A DNA stretch of 64,000 nucleotides, taken from Symsagittifera roscoffensis (Eukaryota; Xenacoelomorpha; Acoela; Convolutidae). Of the stretch, positions 1 through 10,869 are shown piece after piece (positions within the stretch are counted from its first letter, which is position 1; every line of letters starts with the position of its first letter). The notes below the pieces were generated by a model that was given only the letters and a program-made list of their open reading frames with translations, was not told the DNA's origin and made no database searches. The position numbers and the translations under genes were made by a program. Where the stretch lies: contig NC_087062.1 in NCBI RefSeq assembly GCF_963678635.1, positions 20,323,789 to 20,387,788 of the forward strand, read 5' to 3'.

Positions 1-1458
1 AATCCGAAAAGCTATCCATTTGAATTTTGCTATTATGATTTGTTAAAGCCGCTTTTATCCGGTTTCCTATCCCCCTCGGAAGTTTTCAATATAAAATTGT
101 TGAAAAATTGTTCATACGACAGTTTGCTCGCAAAAAAAACAATTTTATAAAATTGTTCACTTTGTTCATGCTGACACGTTTTATTGTTTCGAATTTTGAA
201 GAAAGTGAGGAATATAAATTTTCGGGATGGTTTTTTAAAATTCAGACCAATTTTCAAAAGAGTTCATGTTCTCGGGGATCTTACTAAATAACTTATACTA
301 ACTTATTAACTAACTAACCAACTAGCAAACTAACTCTTTGGAACACAATTGTTCTTTTAAAGCTTACATGGTAACATCACGCAATCAGCCACACATGTCA
401 GACAAAAAGGAAAAAATTAAAATGTGGGGAGGGGGAGAGTGGAAAAGAGAGTTGACAAAATTTAGACAAAAACTTGCAATTAACTTCAATTAACTTTTTT
501 ACGAAGTTCTAATTTGCTTTGTCATCTATATTAGTGTGAATTCAGAATAAATCAAAGGAAAAAAGGACTCCCGAATTGAGTTCACACTGAAAATTAGCGA
601 TGAATAAGTGAAAAAAAGGAGCGTTCGCCATTAATGAATTGTCGATGTTCCTTGCCACAATACCTAACTTTATTGATGAATTTTCGCTGGGTTTGGTAAT
701 TGTCAGCAAGGAAACAGCGATAATTAATCTATCTAAATGAGCAAAAACAGCGACATACTGCGGCTAAACTCCCGAATCCTTAGATTAGTATACATATATG
801 ACAACCCTGCGCCACGAAATTTTCGTTTCTTACAAACTATAGGGTTGATTAGCTCACACTTTTATTTGAAAGCTACTAGAATGGCTAAGCATTTCTCAAG
901 TTTTAGCTGATTTCCTACGGAATCATTACTGACATAACCCTTAAACACCACAGGTTTAGCTATGCAGAAAGCTCTGAATTATTCAAGAAACTGCGCTGGA
1001 ACTTATCGAATACTGGGATACTACAAAAACTCGATAATTAAAAACGGACTTCATCCCGGGTTAGAAAAGAGACCTGAAATAATTCAATGTTAGCAATTGA
1101 ATAGATATGGACGCTCTCCCGTCATAACTCCCCTGCAACCTACAGTCACCCTATGCCAAAAAAATAGTGAGGTGGGAAAATTTTTGCAATATGGTGCTAT
1201 AATGAGAAAAAAACAAATTTGAACATTTGTTTTTGCAAGCAAATGTCTTTATTTATATTTTTGCCATGTTGATGAAGGACGGAGGACGGGAAAAAAATTG
1301 AGCACCTTTGTAAATTGGCAATTTTAGCATTAACTTATGATTAGACAAGTTATTGCTAATTTTTTTCAGGGCTCGCCAGTTTCGCATTTTTTGATTTTTT
1401 CTGAAATTCAATGTTTCAAAGTCTTTTTAAAATAAACTGAATTAAAATAAAAGTAATA
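1..1458. other. AT-rich noncoding DNA, no gene seen
   Basis: Six frames show only short fragments without recognisable motifs. Positions 104-185 carry, on the - strand, a fragment related to the sequence just inside the inverted repeat that starts at 1459: the shared core is ACGTGTCAGC followed by a GAACAA-rich stretch. It looks like a third, partial copy of the same repeat family. Nothing else could be supported. Confidence 0.5.
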
Positions 1459-2744
1459 AACTGCATTAAAACGTGTCAGCGTGGACAAGTGAACAAATTT
1501 TCACAACAGTTTTTACATGCAAACTGGCGTGTGAACATTTTTTGAACAGCCTTTTTTGTAATTGTGCGAGGATTGTGGGAAATTGGAAAAAAAGTTGTTT
1601 CTTTCACATTACAACACTCCACGCTCTAGACCAAGCAACAACGCTTTTTTTTGAAAAAAAAAACTTTTTTTTTGTACAATTTTTTTGGAAAACTGCACGT
1701 GTCTGATTGCAAATATCTCTGCGTTAACCTAGTATTAAAATGGCAGTTGCAACAGCAACAAATAAATTACGATCAACTTGTACGAAGGATAACTTGAAAC
1801 TGCTTTAAATATACATGGGCCGTGAGCAACATGTTAGTAGACCTTTTAATTCAAGTTGCTTTCGGTTTTTTCTGACTTACTGTTCGGAAGAGTTCATAAC
1901 GCACGAAAATTATTTCAATTAATCAGAAAATTTCGCTATGAATTGTCCAATTACTTCCCATTTATGTTTTGTGATCTCTACTATTTTTGAATAAATTTAT
2001 CGGAGCCATAAGAAATCAACTGACAGATGATATAAAATCAACTAGGTGAGGTCAAGGTGAGTCTAAGTGAGGCAGCTTGAATTTATACTCAATCAATATT
2101 AAGTTCATGAAAAAGAAGTCATCGATATAAATCAACTTAATATCTTAATTGAAATGTTTCCATTGAAAAAACTTCAGTATATATAGTAATATAAATCAGT
2201 AAGGATAGTGAGTATAAAATTGTAACGTTCGGGAGGGGCTATAATTTACTGGGAGGGGGAAGGAGGGTAGGGGGTATTATGGGAAAGATTTTAAATTTAT
2301 CAATTAAAAATTGGCATTTTGGTTCTTGCGATGTAACAGAAATGATCTAACTGCAAAGGAAAAGGAAAAGTCACAAACTTCAGTTTTTGTCCATTTATGA
2401 CTTATTTCTCCCCATTTTAAAGTTTTTAGATCATTTATACCACAAAATGGGTTTTGTTGCTATAACAAAATTGGTGTTAGTAGATCAAAAGAAGAAAATT
2501 TGTTTTGGTCCCACATTTTCAAAAAATCTTTTTTGTGTTTCATTTTTCTTTTTTCACGGCGAGTTTACAAAATACCTCTTGCTCTAATATGTTAAGAATG
2601 CTGGGCTCATCTCAAATTCTCCCTTCTCCTTGGAAATTTACAAAACTGTTCACAAACTGTTCTCACGGCATATTGCATGTTGCATGCTATGAAATGATGT
2701 AAAAGTTTGTTCAAATAATTAGGCTGACACGTTTTAATGCAGTT
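1459..2744. repeat. Segment bounded by a 22-bp perfect inverted repeat
   Basis: The 22 nt at 1459-1480 (core GCATTAAAACGTGTCAGC) are exactly the reverse complement of 2723-2744. Internally the similarity continues weakly as GTGAACA-rich sequence on both arms. The interior has no convincing ORF. It could be a non-autonomous fold-back DNA transposon or two independent fragments of one repeat in opposite orientation. I found no clear target duplication, so the call is tentative. Confidence 0.4.
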
Positions 2745-2766
2745 GATAACATTTTGAATAGACTTT

Positions 2767-2936
2767 GGCTCTTTTTCCTCCCCCCCCCACCTCAAACGAC
2801 CATAAATTTCATGGTCAAACGAGTGATTTTCAAGGTCACTAATTAGTCCGCAACCCAATTTTCAAAACGATCAGACAATGTGAACAGTAACTTAACTAGT
2901 AAAAAATTGCAGGTGGGGGAAAAAGGAAAAAGAGCC
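2767..2936. mobile_element. MITE copy C (GGCTCTTTTTCC termini)
   Basis: This 170-bp element starts GGCTCTTTTTCC and ends with the inverse, GGAAAAAGAGCC, followed inward on both sides by a C-rich/G-rich run and CACCT/AGGTG. It is the inverted-orientation relative of the copies at 3461 and 3940: its ACCATAAATTTCATG segment lies near the left end here and near the right end in the 3461 copy. Flanks are TAGACTTT (2759-2766) and TAAACTTT (2937-2944), a 7/8 match that fits an 8-bp target duplication as made by hAT-type transposases. There is no coding capacity. Confidence 0.7.
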
Positions 2937-3460
2937 TAAACTTTCATATAATGACTTTCAAAAACAAAAAAGGGAAACTAGAAAAGAGCCAAATTGTACA
3001 TATTATTGAGCCCCTTTCAAACTTTGACTATAAAATTAAACTTCATCAATTATATCAACTTGCGTGCTTCAGAATGTTTCAGTAACACTTAAATTAGGTA
3101 GGTAGCCTTACTCATAAGTGAAAGTGAACTAACTTAAACAATAAAAATGAACAAGCTTAGTTTGCAATATCCAACGTAAATTGCTTGCAAAGTTAACGTA
3201 GACTCATTTTTTGTCCCTTTCATTTCTTTTTTTTTTTTCATAATTATGATTTTTTTTTGATATTTTTTTCAGGATCACATCCTATACACGATGGGTATCT
3301 ACAGCTAAGTAAAAATCAACATTTTGGTTCATCCGATTAGAATAGGTATGGTAACAAACAAATCGATGCACAAATGAGACAAGAGACTGCTCGTATATCA
3401 GGGCAGACTCCTGAATGTTCCGACTGCCGTTTAATTGGTATAGTTTTTGGTAAATAAAAC

Positions 3461-3649
3461 GGCTCTTTTTCCTTTTTCCCCCCACCTGCGAGTTTTTATT
3501 TTTGAAGTTACTGTTCACTTTTTCCGGTTGTCTTGCAGACTAAATAGGCTATAACAAGCATATTTGGTCACATAATTAACCTGGTAAAACCACTCGTTAG
3601 ACCATAAATTTCATGTTTGAGTGAGGTAGGGGGAAAAGGAAAAAGAGCC
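3461..3649. mobile_element. MITE copy A (8-bp target duplication)
   Basis: This 189-bp element runs from GGCTCTTTTTCC to GGAAAAAGAGCC. It is flanked by perfect 8-bp direct repeats AATAAAAC at 3453-3460 and 3650-3657. The paralogous position in duplication unit 2 (about 6031-6042) reads straight through from GGTAT to GAAACATTG without the element, so an empty-site equivalent lies in the same window. The interior is about 76% alike by eye to copy B at 3940. It is non-coding; the 8-bp duplication suggests hAT-type mobilisation. Confidence 0.8.
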
Positions 3650-3939
3650 AATAAAACATTGAAAATGTGTAATCTTTGGGCTGATAGTTCCTGCTTGGTT
3701 AAAACAGTAATACGAAAATGTATGGAATTGGGACTTTTTTTTAAATATTATGATTTTTTTTGAGAAGCTTTGGAAAAATTTTCATTTTTTCAAAAACTTA
3801 ATTTTTCTCGAAAACTACTTGACCGATTTTCAAAAAGGTAGTACCAATGGAAAGTCCACCTACTCTCCTGAGTGCCTGCTTAATTCACTAGTCTTTTTTT
3901 ACGAAAGTTAGTGTGAAAAAGTGTGTAGGGTGAATTTTT

Positions 3940-4143
3940 GGCCCTTTTTCCTTCCCCCCCCCCCACCTGCAAGTTTTTATATTTGAAGTTACTGTTCACT
4001 TTGTCCGATTATCGTAAAAATTGACACGCAGACTAATTAGGCTATAGCAAGCATATTTGGTCTTCATAATTAACCTTGTAAAACCTCTCTTTAGACCAAA
4101 AAATTGATGCTTGTGTGAGGTGGGGGGGAAAGGAAAAAGAGCC
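3940..4143. mobile_element. MITE copy B
   Basis: This 204-bp element belongs to the same family as 3461-3649, with the same internal order (GAAGTTACTGTTCACTTT, then GCATATTTGGTC, then TTAGACCA). The left terminus has one change (GGCCC for GGCTC). Flanks are GAATTTTT (3932-3939) and GCATTTTT (4144-4151), a 7/8 match for an 8-bp target duplication. The equivalent place in unit 2 (about 6338-6350) lacks it. Confidence 0.75.
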
Positions 4144-4239
4144 GCATTTTTGAGCCAAATTTTTGGATTTTTTTTTTTACATTTTCTCGAAAACTGCCCT
4201 CACTAATCTGATACTCTGGGTTCAAGGGATAGAACAGGT

Positions 4240-4830
4240 TATGGGAAGCTCCCCATGCATAAACGGCAATGCTCAATTTTTGTTCACAAAAAGAGATGGC
4301 ACTCAGAAAAGTCAAATTTGTGATTTTTGGCCATCAGAAAAGTCAAAATTTGGATTTACACAAAAAGTTATGGCCCTCAGAAAAGTCAATTTTTTTTTAG
4401 AAATTTCAAATTTCCGATTCATTGCATAAGTGGCTACGCCCATTTTTTACACAAAAAATTATGGTCCTTAGAAAAGTCAATTTTTTGATTTTTGGCCCTC
4501 AGAAAAGTCAAATTTTTGATTTACACAAAAAGTTATGGCCCTCAGAAAAATCAAATTTTTTTTAGAAATTTCAAATTTCCGGTTCCTTGCATAAGCGGCT
4601 ACGCCCAATTTTTTTTACACAAAAAAATGACCCTTCGAAAATGGTTTACCTTTTTTGGAACTCTTAGACTTTTCTCAAAAACTATCCTCCCAAATTTGAG
4701 ATTTTGGGCTCAACGGATAAAAAAATTTGTTGGAAGCTCCCCTGCACAAGCGGTGACGCCCAATTTTTTTGCACAAAAAGTTATGGCCCTCGGAACAGTC
4801 CAATTTTTCTTTTTTTGACTTTTTTTAGAA
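4240..4830. repeat. Degenerate minisatellite (ATGGCCCTCAGAAAAGTC units)
   Basis: Short motifs recur in the order ACACAAAAAGTTATGG, CCCTCAGAAAAGTCAA, a T-rich run, then GCATAAGCGGCTACGCCCA, with several imperfect rounds. A shorter version with the same motifs lies at 6370-6800 in duplication unit 2. The runs of short open frames here are a by-product of the repeat, not genes. Confidence 0.6.
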
Positions 4831-5957
4831 CTATTAGAATTCTCTCGAAGGTTGCTCTGCCAAATCGAACTCAAAGTATACTCCTAGTTATTTTATTAGA
4901 GAACCATCTGAAATTTTGGGTGAAGCCAAGTTTTTGATTTTTTTCCCTTACGCATCAGTTAAGAAAAATAAAAAAAATTATCGAACAGGTATTTCCAGCT
5001 TTAGCTGGCCTTTAGGATCAAGTAATCTATGTTAAAAAATGAGTCCTAAACGAAAGTGATAACCACTAACTAGCTTGCTTCATTTCAATTGGGAAGACGT
5101 GAAAAATACTCGCGTAATTCGCGTTTCGCACATTCAGTATCAAAATATAATAAACAAGCATTTTAGATAGTTTCATTATCAAGCGAATGTACAGTAGTAC
5201 GTTTCAGCTTAGTATAGTAGTTTGCACGGGCGTTACTTGAACACATTGATCCCATGATGAGTCCCATTTAGCAAAATTTTTTGGGGGGTTTGGTCTGAAT
5301 GAAAAGAAATCAACGCGAAATTTTAAAAATCGGGAGCAATAATATACAGAGATAGATTATTTAACATATAGATTAGTGTTCCAACTTCCGGAGAGAGTGA
5401 CAAAATAGTTGTGCTCGAATTGGTTTTTTTTCCTGAAAACTTGTCAATTTGTTAACTAGCCAGTTAAATTTGACTTGTTAACTAGCCATTTTTGCGGAAA
5501 ATTCCCATACCATTCAAAACAATTTGTTGTCCTGAGCTCATATTTAGAGAATGTGATTTTTTTTGTGAAACCATGAAGTTTGAATTTTGAAATTCTGGGC
5601 AATTTGGGACAAATAAAATCGCTTTTAACGCGTAAGCAGAGGCACTGGAAAGGCATTCGGAAAAAACATTCGGAATGAAAAGGCGTTCGGAATACTCAGG
5701 GCTTCGCCCGAATACGAGTAGTCTTGTCGTACTTTGAGTCATGAACGTAGTGATTAATGCTATATAAATTTCGGTGATTTCTTTTTGCTTGTTGTTTTTT
5801 CAAGGAAAAGTCTTAAAATATGTTCAAGCTTAAAATCATGTTTTTGCTGTTCGACTTTTGATTTTTTTAAACTCGAACATCAAAATTGTAATGATATCAA
5901 ACAGCTTGATTGACCTCTAGTTTCGAAAGTGGAAATTATTTTTGAAGTATCGAAACA

Positions 5958-7544
5958 AGAGATCTACAAAACTGCTCGTCTATCAGGGGAGAGTCCTGAA
6001 TATTCCGACTGCTATTTAATTGGTATAGTTTTTGGTATGAAACATTGACAATATGTAATCTTTGGGCTGATAGTTCCTGCTTGGTTAAAACAGGCAATAT
6101 AAAAATGTATGGGATTGGGATTTATGATTTTTTTTCATTTAATTTTATTATTATTTTTGAGAAGCTTTGGAAAAAAATTTTCACTTTTTTCAAAAAATTA
6201 GTTTTTCTCGAAAACTACTTTACCGAGTTTCAAAAAGGTTGTACCAATCGAAAATCCGCCCACTCTCCTGTGTGCCTGCATAATTCACTAGTCTCTTTTT
6301 ATCTTAAATCAGTGTCTGCAGCCTTCGAAAATGTGTGTAGGGTGAATTGTTGACCCAAAGTGTTGAATTTTTTATATTTTCTCGAAAACTGCCCTTCCAA
6401 ATCTAATACTTGGGTTCAACGGATAGAACAGGTTGTGGGAAGCTCCCCTTGCATAAGCGGCTACGCCCAATTTTTTTACACAAAAAGTTATGTCCCTCAG
6501 AAAAATCAATTTTTTTTTAAAAAATCAAATTCCTTGCATGAGCGGCTACGCCCAAGCTTTTTTTACACAAAAAAATGACCCTTCGAAGAGTCGAATTTCC
6601 AATTTTTTGACCTTTTTTGAAACTCTCAGTCTTTTTTCAAAAACTATCCTCCCAAATTTGAGATTTTGGGCTCAACGGATAAAACAACTTGTGGGAAGCT
6701 CCCCTGCATAAGCGGTGACGCCCATTTTTTTTGCACAAAGAGTTATGGCCCTCGAAACAGTCGAATTGTCGACTTTTTGACCTTTTTTTGAATTTTTTTT
6801 AGAATTTTCTCGAAAGTTATGCTGCCAAATTGAACTCAAAAAAATTCGCTTTCAGTTATTTTTTTGCGAACCAACTGAAGTTTTGGGTGAAGCCCAGTTT
6901 TTGAAATATTGTATAGATTATTGTTCAAACTATCGGAGAGAATGACGAAAGATTTGAGCTCGAATTTTTTCAAGTGAGCGTTTTAACTTGTTAACTAGTT
7001 AGTCGAAATTTACTTGTTAATTGGCCATTTTTGCAGAAGTGTCTCCATACCGTCCAAAAATGTTTGTTGTCCTGAGCTCATATTTGAAGAATGTGATTTT
7101 TTTGGGAAATTATGGGGGTTTTAGTTTTGAATTTTCGGCAAATTTGGGACAAAAAACCGCGATATGTTTCGCGCTACTAACGCGTACGCGGAGGTCTAGT
7201 CTATCTTTTGAAATCGTCTCTTTTGATTTGAGGCATTTAATCTATTCATTACATTGCTATAGACAAAACATACTAATTGTACTTTACATAGTAGGTGTGA
7301 CTTAAAAAAAAATCCAAATAGTTTTTTTAAAGCAAGTAATGCACCTTTGACCTGAAAAAACAGTTGAAAAACTTAGAGCTGTGCCCGAATACAAGCTGTT
7401 TTGTCGTACTAAGAATCATTCACGTAGTGATTTTTCTTATATAAATTTCGGAGATTTCTTTTTGTGTTGTTGTTTTTTCAGGAAAAAGTATTAAAATTTG
7501 TTCAAGCTTAAAGTTATGTTTCGCGGTATTTTTAAGCTCAAATC
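5958..7544. repeat. Diverged tandem duplication, unit 2 (left part)
   Basis: This is the second copy of the 3378-5855 unit, without the two MITEs. It is cut at 7544 by retroelement copy 1. The tail resumes after the element: 26230-26300 contains TCGAACATCAAAATT and GACCTCTAGT, which in unit 1 follow at about 5873-5920. No genes seen. Confidence 0.6.
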
Positions 7545-7955
7545 TGGAACCTGATCTAAACTACATTTTATGATTGGATAAATTAGATATTTTACCACTG
7601 TAAAGTATTTAATATTAACCAATCATGATCCATCTAACTAACAACCAACTTATTTGTAAGTGCTGAAATTACTTGTAATTTCAGCACCAGAGAGATTTGA
7701 ATTTAACTTAGAAATTAGTTGCCTCTCCAAGAGAACTTCAGCAGCCGCAATAAACCAGTATACCCTAGATCTATTGAGCCTAGCAGAGACTAGTTAAACA
7801 CCCTGAGACTAGAATAGTATAAGAGTAAGATTAGGATCGGTATTAGACTAAGAAGTTGCACGAATCTATCCGGCCGAAAATAAGATAGCGTGACGAGCAG
7901 ACGGTGTACCCTATCCGAAATTACTCTATGAGTTAAGACCATCGGTTATAACTCA
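7545..7955 (+). repeat. 5' LTR of copy 1
   Basis: The 411-bp LTR begins TGGAACCTGATC and ends TAACTCA, and matches 25793-26203 with one difference. A TATAAG motif lies at 7818 and an AATAAA at 7749. Because AATAAA comes before the TATA-like motif, I do not assign U3/R/U5. A short inverted pair, GTGCTGAAATTAC and GTAATTTCAGCAC, forms a likely stem near 7668-7688. Confidence 0.95.
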
Positions 7956-7957
7956 TC

Positions 7958-7967
7958 TGGTGCGACC
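7958..7967 (+). promoter_or_regulatory. Candidate primer binding site, copy 1
   Basis: Two bases after the LTR end, TGGTGCGACC begins with the TGG expected to pair with a tRNA 3' CCA. The tRNA that would end GGTCGCACCA is not assigned here. The same site is present, duplicated, in copy 2. Confidence 0.6.
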
Positions 7968-8042
7968 ATAAGTCTCGAACAAGACCTTAATAGCTTAGAA
8001 TTAACCAAAAATAGATTAGAATTTAGACAAAACATTTTTAAA

Positions 8043-8276
8043 ATGTTACACGACGATTATTTAATCGAAATGTCTCTACGACTCAATAGATCAGAGCCAA
8101 TATTCCGAACGATAATAGAACTACCCGGATTTGGAAGAAGACCTCGAACCAGAGACGACATACGACAAAGTAGAAACTTCCCAAATAGTTATATGATAGT
8201 ACGGCAAAAGCCAACACAAACTTTTATATTTAGAATTTTATTAGCAATGAATTTAGATTTTCATTTGCAAACTTAA
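8043..8276 (+). CDS. ORF A, 77-aa leader protein (copy 1)
   Basis: This small ORF is the first ATG-initiated frame of note after the LTR. It is preserved at the same length in copy 2 (29773-30006), with about nine amino-acid differences and no indel, although most other genes of copy 1 are broken. The protein is basic in the middle (GRRPRTRDD) with no membrane segment and no recognised domain. It could be a small regulatory protein or an upstream ORF controlling Gag translation. Function unknown. Confidence 0.55.
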   Translation: MLHDDYLIEMSLRLNRSEPIFRTIIELPGFGRRPRTRDDIRQSRNFPNSYMIVRQKPTQTFIFRILLAMNLDFHLQT

Positions 8277-9205
8277 ATCTTGAAGTCAATCTTCATAATC
8301 ATTTCAGGCGCTAAACAAAAATATTAATGTACAATAACGATTGATAAAAAGATCTCAGATCGTTTTCCTAAAATTCTGCAGTATTATATAAAACATGTTT
8401 GGAAAATATTTATTGAAAATCAAAACAAAAATTAGAAGCATGACAATAAACTGTTAGTAATCATAAAATCATCAGTTGTCCCAGCTTCATCACCTAAAAC
8501 ATAACAGCAATCATAAGCTCACTAATATCATTAAAACACTAAATCTTTTCTTAAATAAATTTAAACCATTTTAAACTTAAATTCACTTAATTTTAAAATC
8601 AGATCATCAAAGCTTATCCTTGGATCTTAATTAATTTTCTATTTATTAAATTTAAAAAACTTGATCATCAAGGCCTATCCTTGGATCAAAAAAGAACAAT
8701 TTTGTTCTCCCCCACCCATTTAGCTAGTGTCTAACGACCTCAAACGTCGATTCACTATCCAACCCTTTCAAAAAACCCAAGACTAATAGAAATTTTTGAA
8801 CAACACTAATCATTCAAATTAGGATAAACAGTGAAGAACTTCGGTTATTCATCCTTCACTTGAACCCTCCTCTTACCAGACCCAGGATAAATCTTAGACT
8901 TAGTAAGTCTAAAATAGTATCTAACGAACTACTCGCGTTCTAATTATACCTGAACCTTGTGGATCGATTTACTATTCTCCAACCCTTGAACAAAATCACT
9001 ACCCCTAAGTAAGATTAAGTAAGTTAACACCTTAGCTTATACTAGCCACGAGAAAGTAAAAAATCATTCTTCGGAATCGATATACTTTTCTCTCCAACCC
9101 TGAACAAATAGACCCAGGTTAAGCTAACCAAAAAATCGTAAGGACTAACAATTTAAGAAAATAGAAATCATCTAACAACTTTTTGCATCCGTCATCCTAA
9201 ACCTT
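8277..9205 (+). other. Structured leader between ORF A and ORF B (copy 1)
   Basis: There is no long ORF. Two near-identical hairpin-forming blocks lie at 8602-8626 and 8663-8687, each of the form GATC...AAGG/CCTT...GATC. Further on, three related modules built on TCGATTTACTAT, CCAACCCTT and GACCCAGG recur at about 8750, 8960 and 9080. Copy 2 keeps the same layout. Such paired hairpins upstream of gag could serve RNA packaging or dimerisation; that is inference. Confidence 0.5.
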
Positions 9206-9541
9206 ATGTCATTTAAAAATCTAGGAAACAAACAAACAATCGTTTTACACAACTGTGAAATAGATAACAATAAATACGACCTTGTAATCACACCTCACAC
9301 ACAAACAGTTGGATATATCAGAACAAAACGACAAACACTAAAAAGGAAAATAATAACTAAACAAAGACAAATAACACGAAAAAGATTTTCCAAAAATAGA
9401 AACGCATTCTCAGAATCAGAAGTCAGCAATTTAGACGAACTTTATAAATTAAAAGAATCCATTGATAAAAATTGCCCTAATTATATTTTTCCGACTCAGA
9501 AACAACTTCAAATTCATCAAAAAGAGGAAAAAGAAGAATAA
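9206..9541 (+). pseudogene. ORF B, truncated by frameshift (copy 1)
   Basis: The first about 92 residues match ORF B of copy 2 (30939-31406): a basic, K/R-rich protein beginning MSFKNLGNKQ. After KNCP copy 1 lacks roughly 11 bp present in copy 2, the frame shifts, and a stop follows at 9539. In copy 2 the product is 155 aa and ends just inside gag. Confidence 0.6.
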
Positions 9542-9637
9542 AAAAGCAATATAAACACAAACCAGTACACTTGTATAATTGGAATCAACCAATTGGACAC
9601 ATCGATAATTACCTATTAACAGTCATTAAACGAAAAA

Positions 9638-10480
9638 ATGAGCCAAACACACACTCCAAGTGAAGATAGTCCAGACGATGACGATATCTACCCCTTCCTA
9701 GTAGATGCACCCGATAATAGAGGACAACATGATCTTTGCAAGAATTTCCTCCATAATTTGTTTGAACCCGCAGTTAGCCCATGTAAAACAGAGTTCCCAG
9801 ATGTAAAAATAAAAAGACAGATTATTGATCACTATCTGAAAGATATATGTAACTTAACACAACAATACGGAATCTACACCATAGAATTCAGCTCACCAAA
9901 CCCGAATCACCGCAAATATGTAATTCAAACAGACGATCTTGATTTAGAATTTTCAAAAGTATTCTCAGAATATATAAAAAGCATACAATATCATAACTCA
10001 CAAAGAGCAAACTCCATATTTACTAATGAAGTTTTTGCAATAATATATTGTTATATTTCAATATTAGAAAACGAAAACCCAATCCCGCATATCTTACCGA
10101 ATGAGACATCCAAACATATAAAGGTACGACATGAAATCACACTATTTTCAACTTTTCTACATATAATTAAAGAAAATTTCACTAAAGATGAAGTTTCACA
10201 ACATACAAAACATGACTTACAAAAAATTTTGGCATGGTTTATAATAGATTATTTCACAAATAATATAGATTTAATTTCACAAGCAAGAAAAAATTTCAGA
10301 CCCCAAAATTCAAACGATGATACCGCCACCACAGAACAATCAGACTACGTTTGGGACCCCGAATGGTGTCATTATGCATTCATAAATATCCCACAATCAA
10401 TCTCAAGTCAGGCAATAAGTACAATATCTTATGTAAGAGATTATGTAAGGGTAATACCATTATCCATTGATGCAACATAA
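9638..10480 (+). pseudogene. Gag N-terminal domain, interrupted (copy 1)
   Basis: 280 codons corresponding to the first 280 residues of the 2740-aa Gag-Pol of copy 2. The segment is acidic at the start (SEDSPDDDD) and otherwise helical-looking, without a family I recognise. A TAA stands where copy 2 has a proline codon, and about 250 bp of the following linker is missing near 10690. The A-rich run before the ATG (CGAAAAAATGAG) is identical in both copies. Confidence 0.75.
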
Positions 10481-10869
10481 TTAAACTACAATACATTTTT
10501 ACCCGATACGCGAAATAACAGTTTAAATTCGACCGTCATACACAATGAAAACCTTAATGGAACTAGGAACCTCACTCAACAAGATATTCAAACACCATCA
10601 CACTTCATAAATGAAGAAATTGTCCAAACAACAACTACACAACAAAGTATTTCACCAATACGTCCAAATTTAACAACACCAAGAAATACTCAGTAAATTT
10701 TCAAACTAATTCACATCCTCCACAGGATCGTAGTGAAAATTACCCATTCTTTCAACAGAATAAAAATAAAAAACAAGCATCTCATCAAACGGATTATCTA
10801 TCCTCTGACGATGATTATTTACAACCAGATATATTTGCACCATATACTCAAGAATATCGTGGACAAGGA

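Larger units (their letters stand above)
3378..5855. repeat. Diverged tandem duplication, unit 1
   Basis: Unit 1 aligns by eye, block by block and in the same order, with 5958-7540. Shared blocks include TTGGTATAGTTTTTGG, the TTTGGGCTGATAGTTCCTGC block, the ATGGCCCTCAGAAAAGTC minisatellite, GTTGTCCTGAGCTCATATTT, and the TCGTACT...TTCAGGAAAA block. Unit 1 is longer because it received two MITEs (3461, 3940), has a longer minisatellite, and carries an extra stretch at about 4940-5340. No coding potential was seen. Confidence 0.65.

Noticed and set aside
3240..3320. Possible host exon after TATTTTTTTCAG at about 3272
   Set aside because: Only a dozen codons to a stop, no compositional change and no partner exon.
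4163..4937. Short + strand frames in the 4.2-4.9 kb and 6.3-6.7 kb repeats
   Set aside because: They repeat the same words because of the minisatellite; they have no consistent frame between units.
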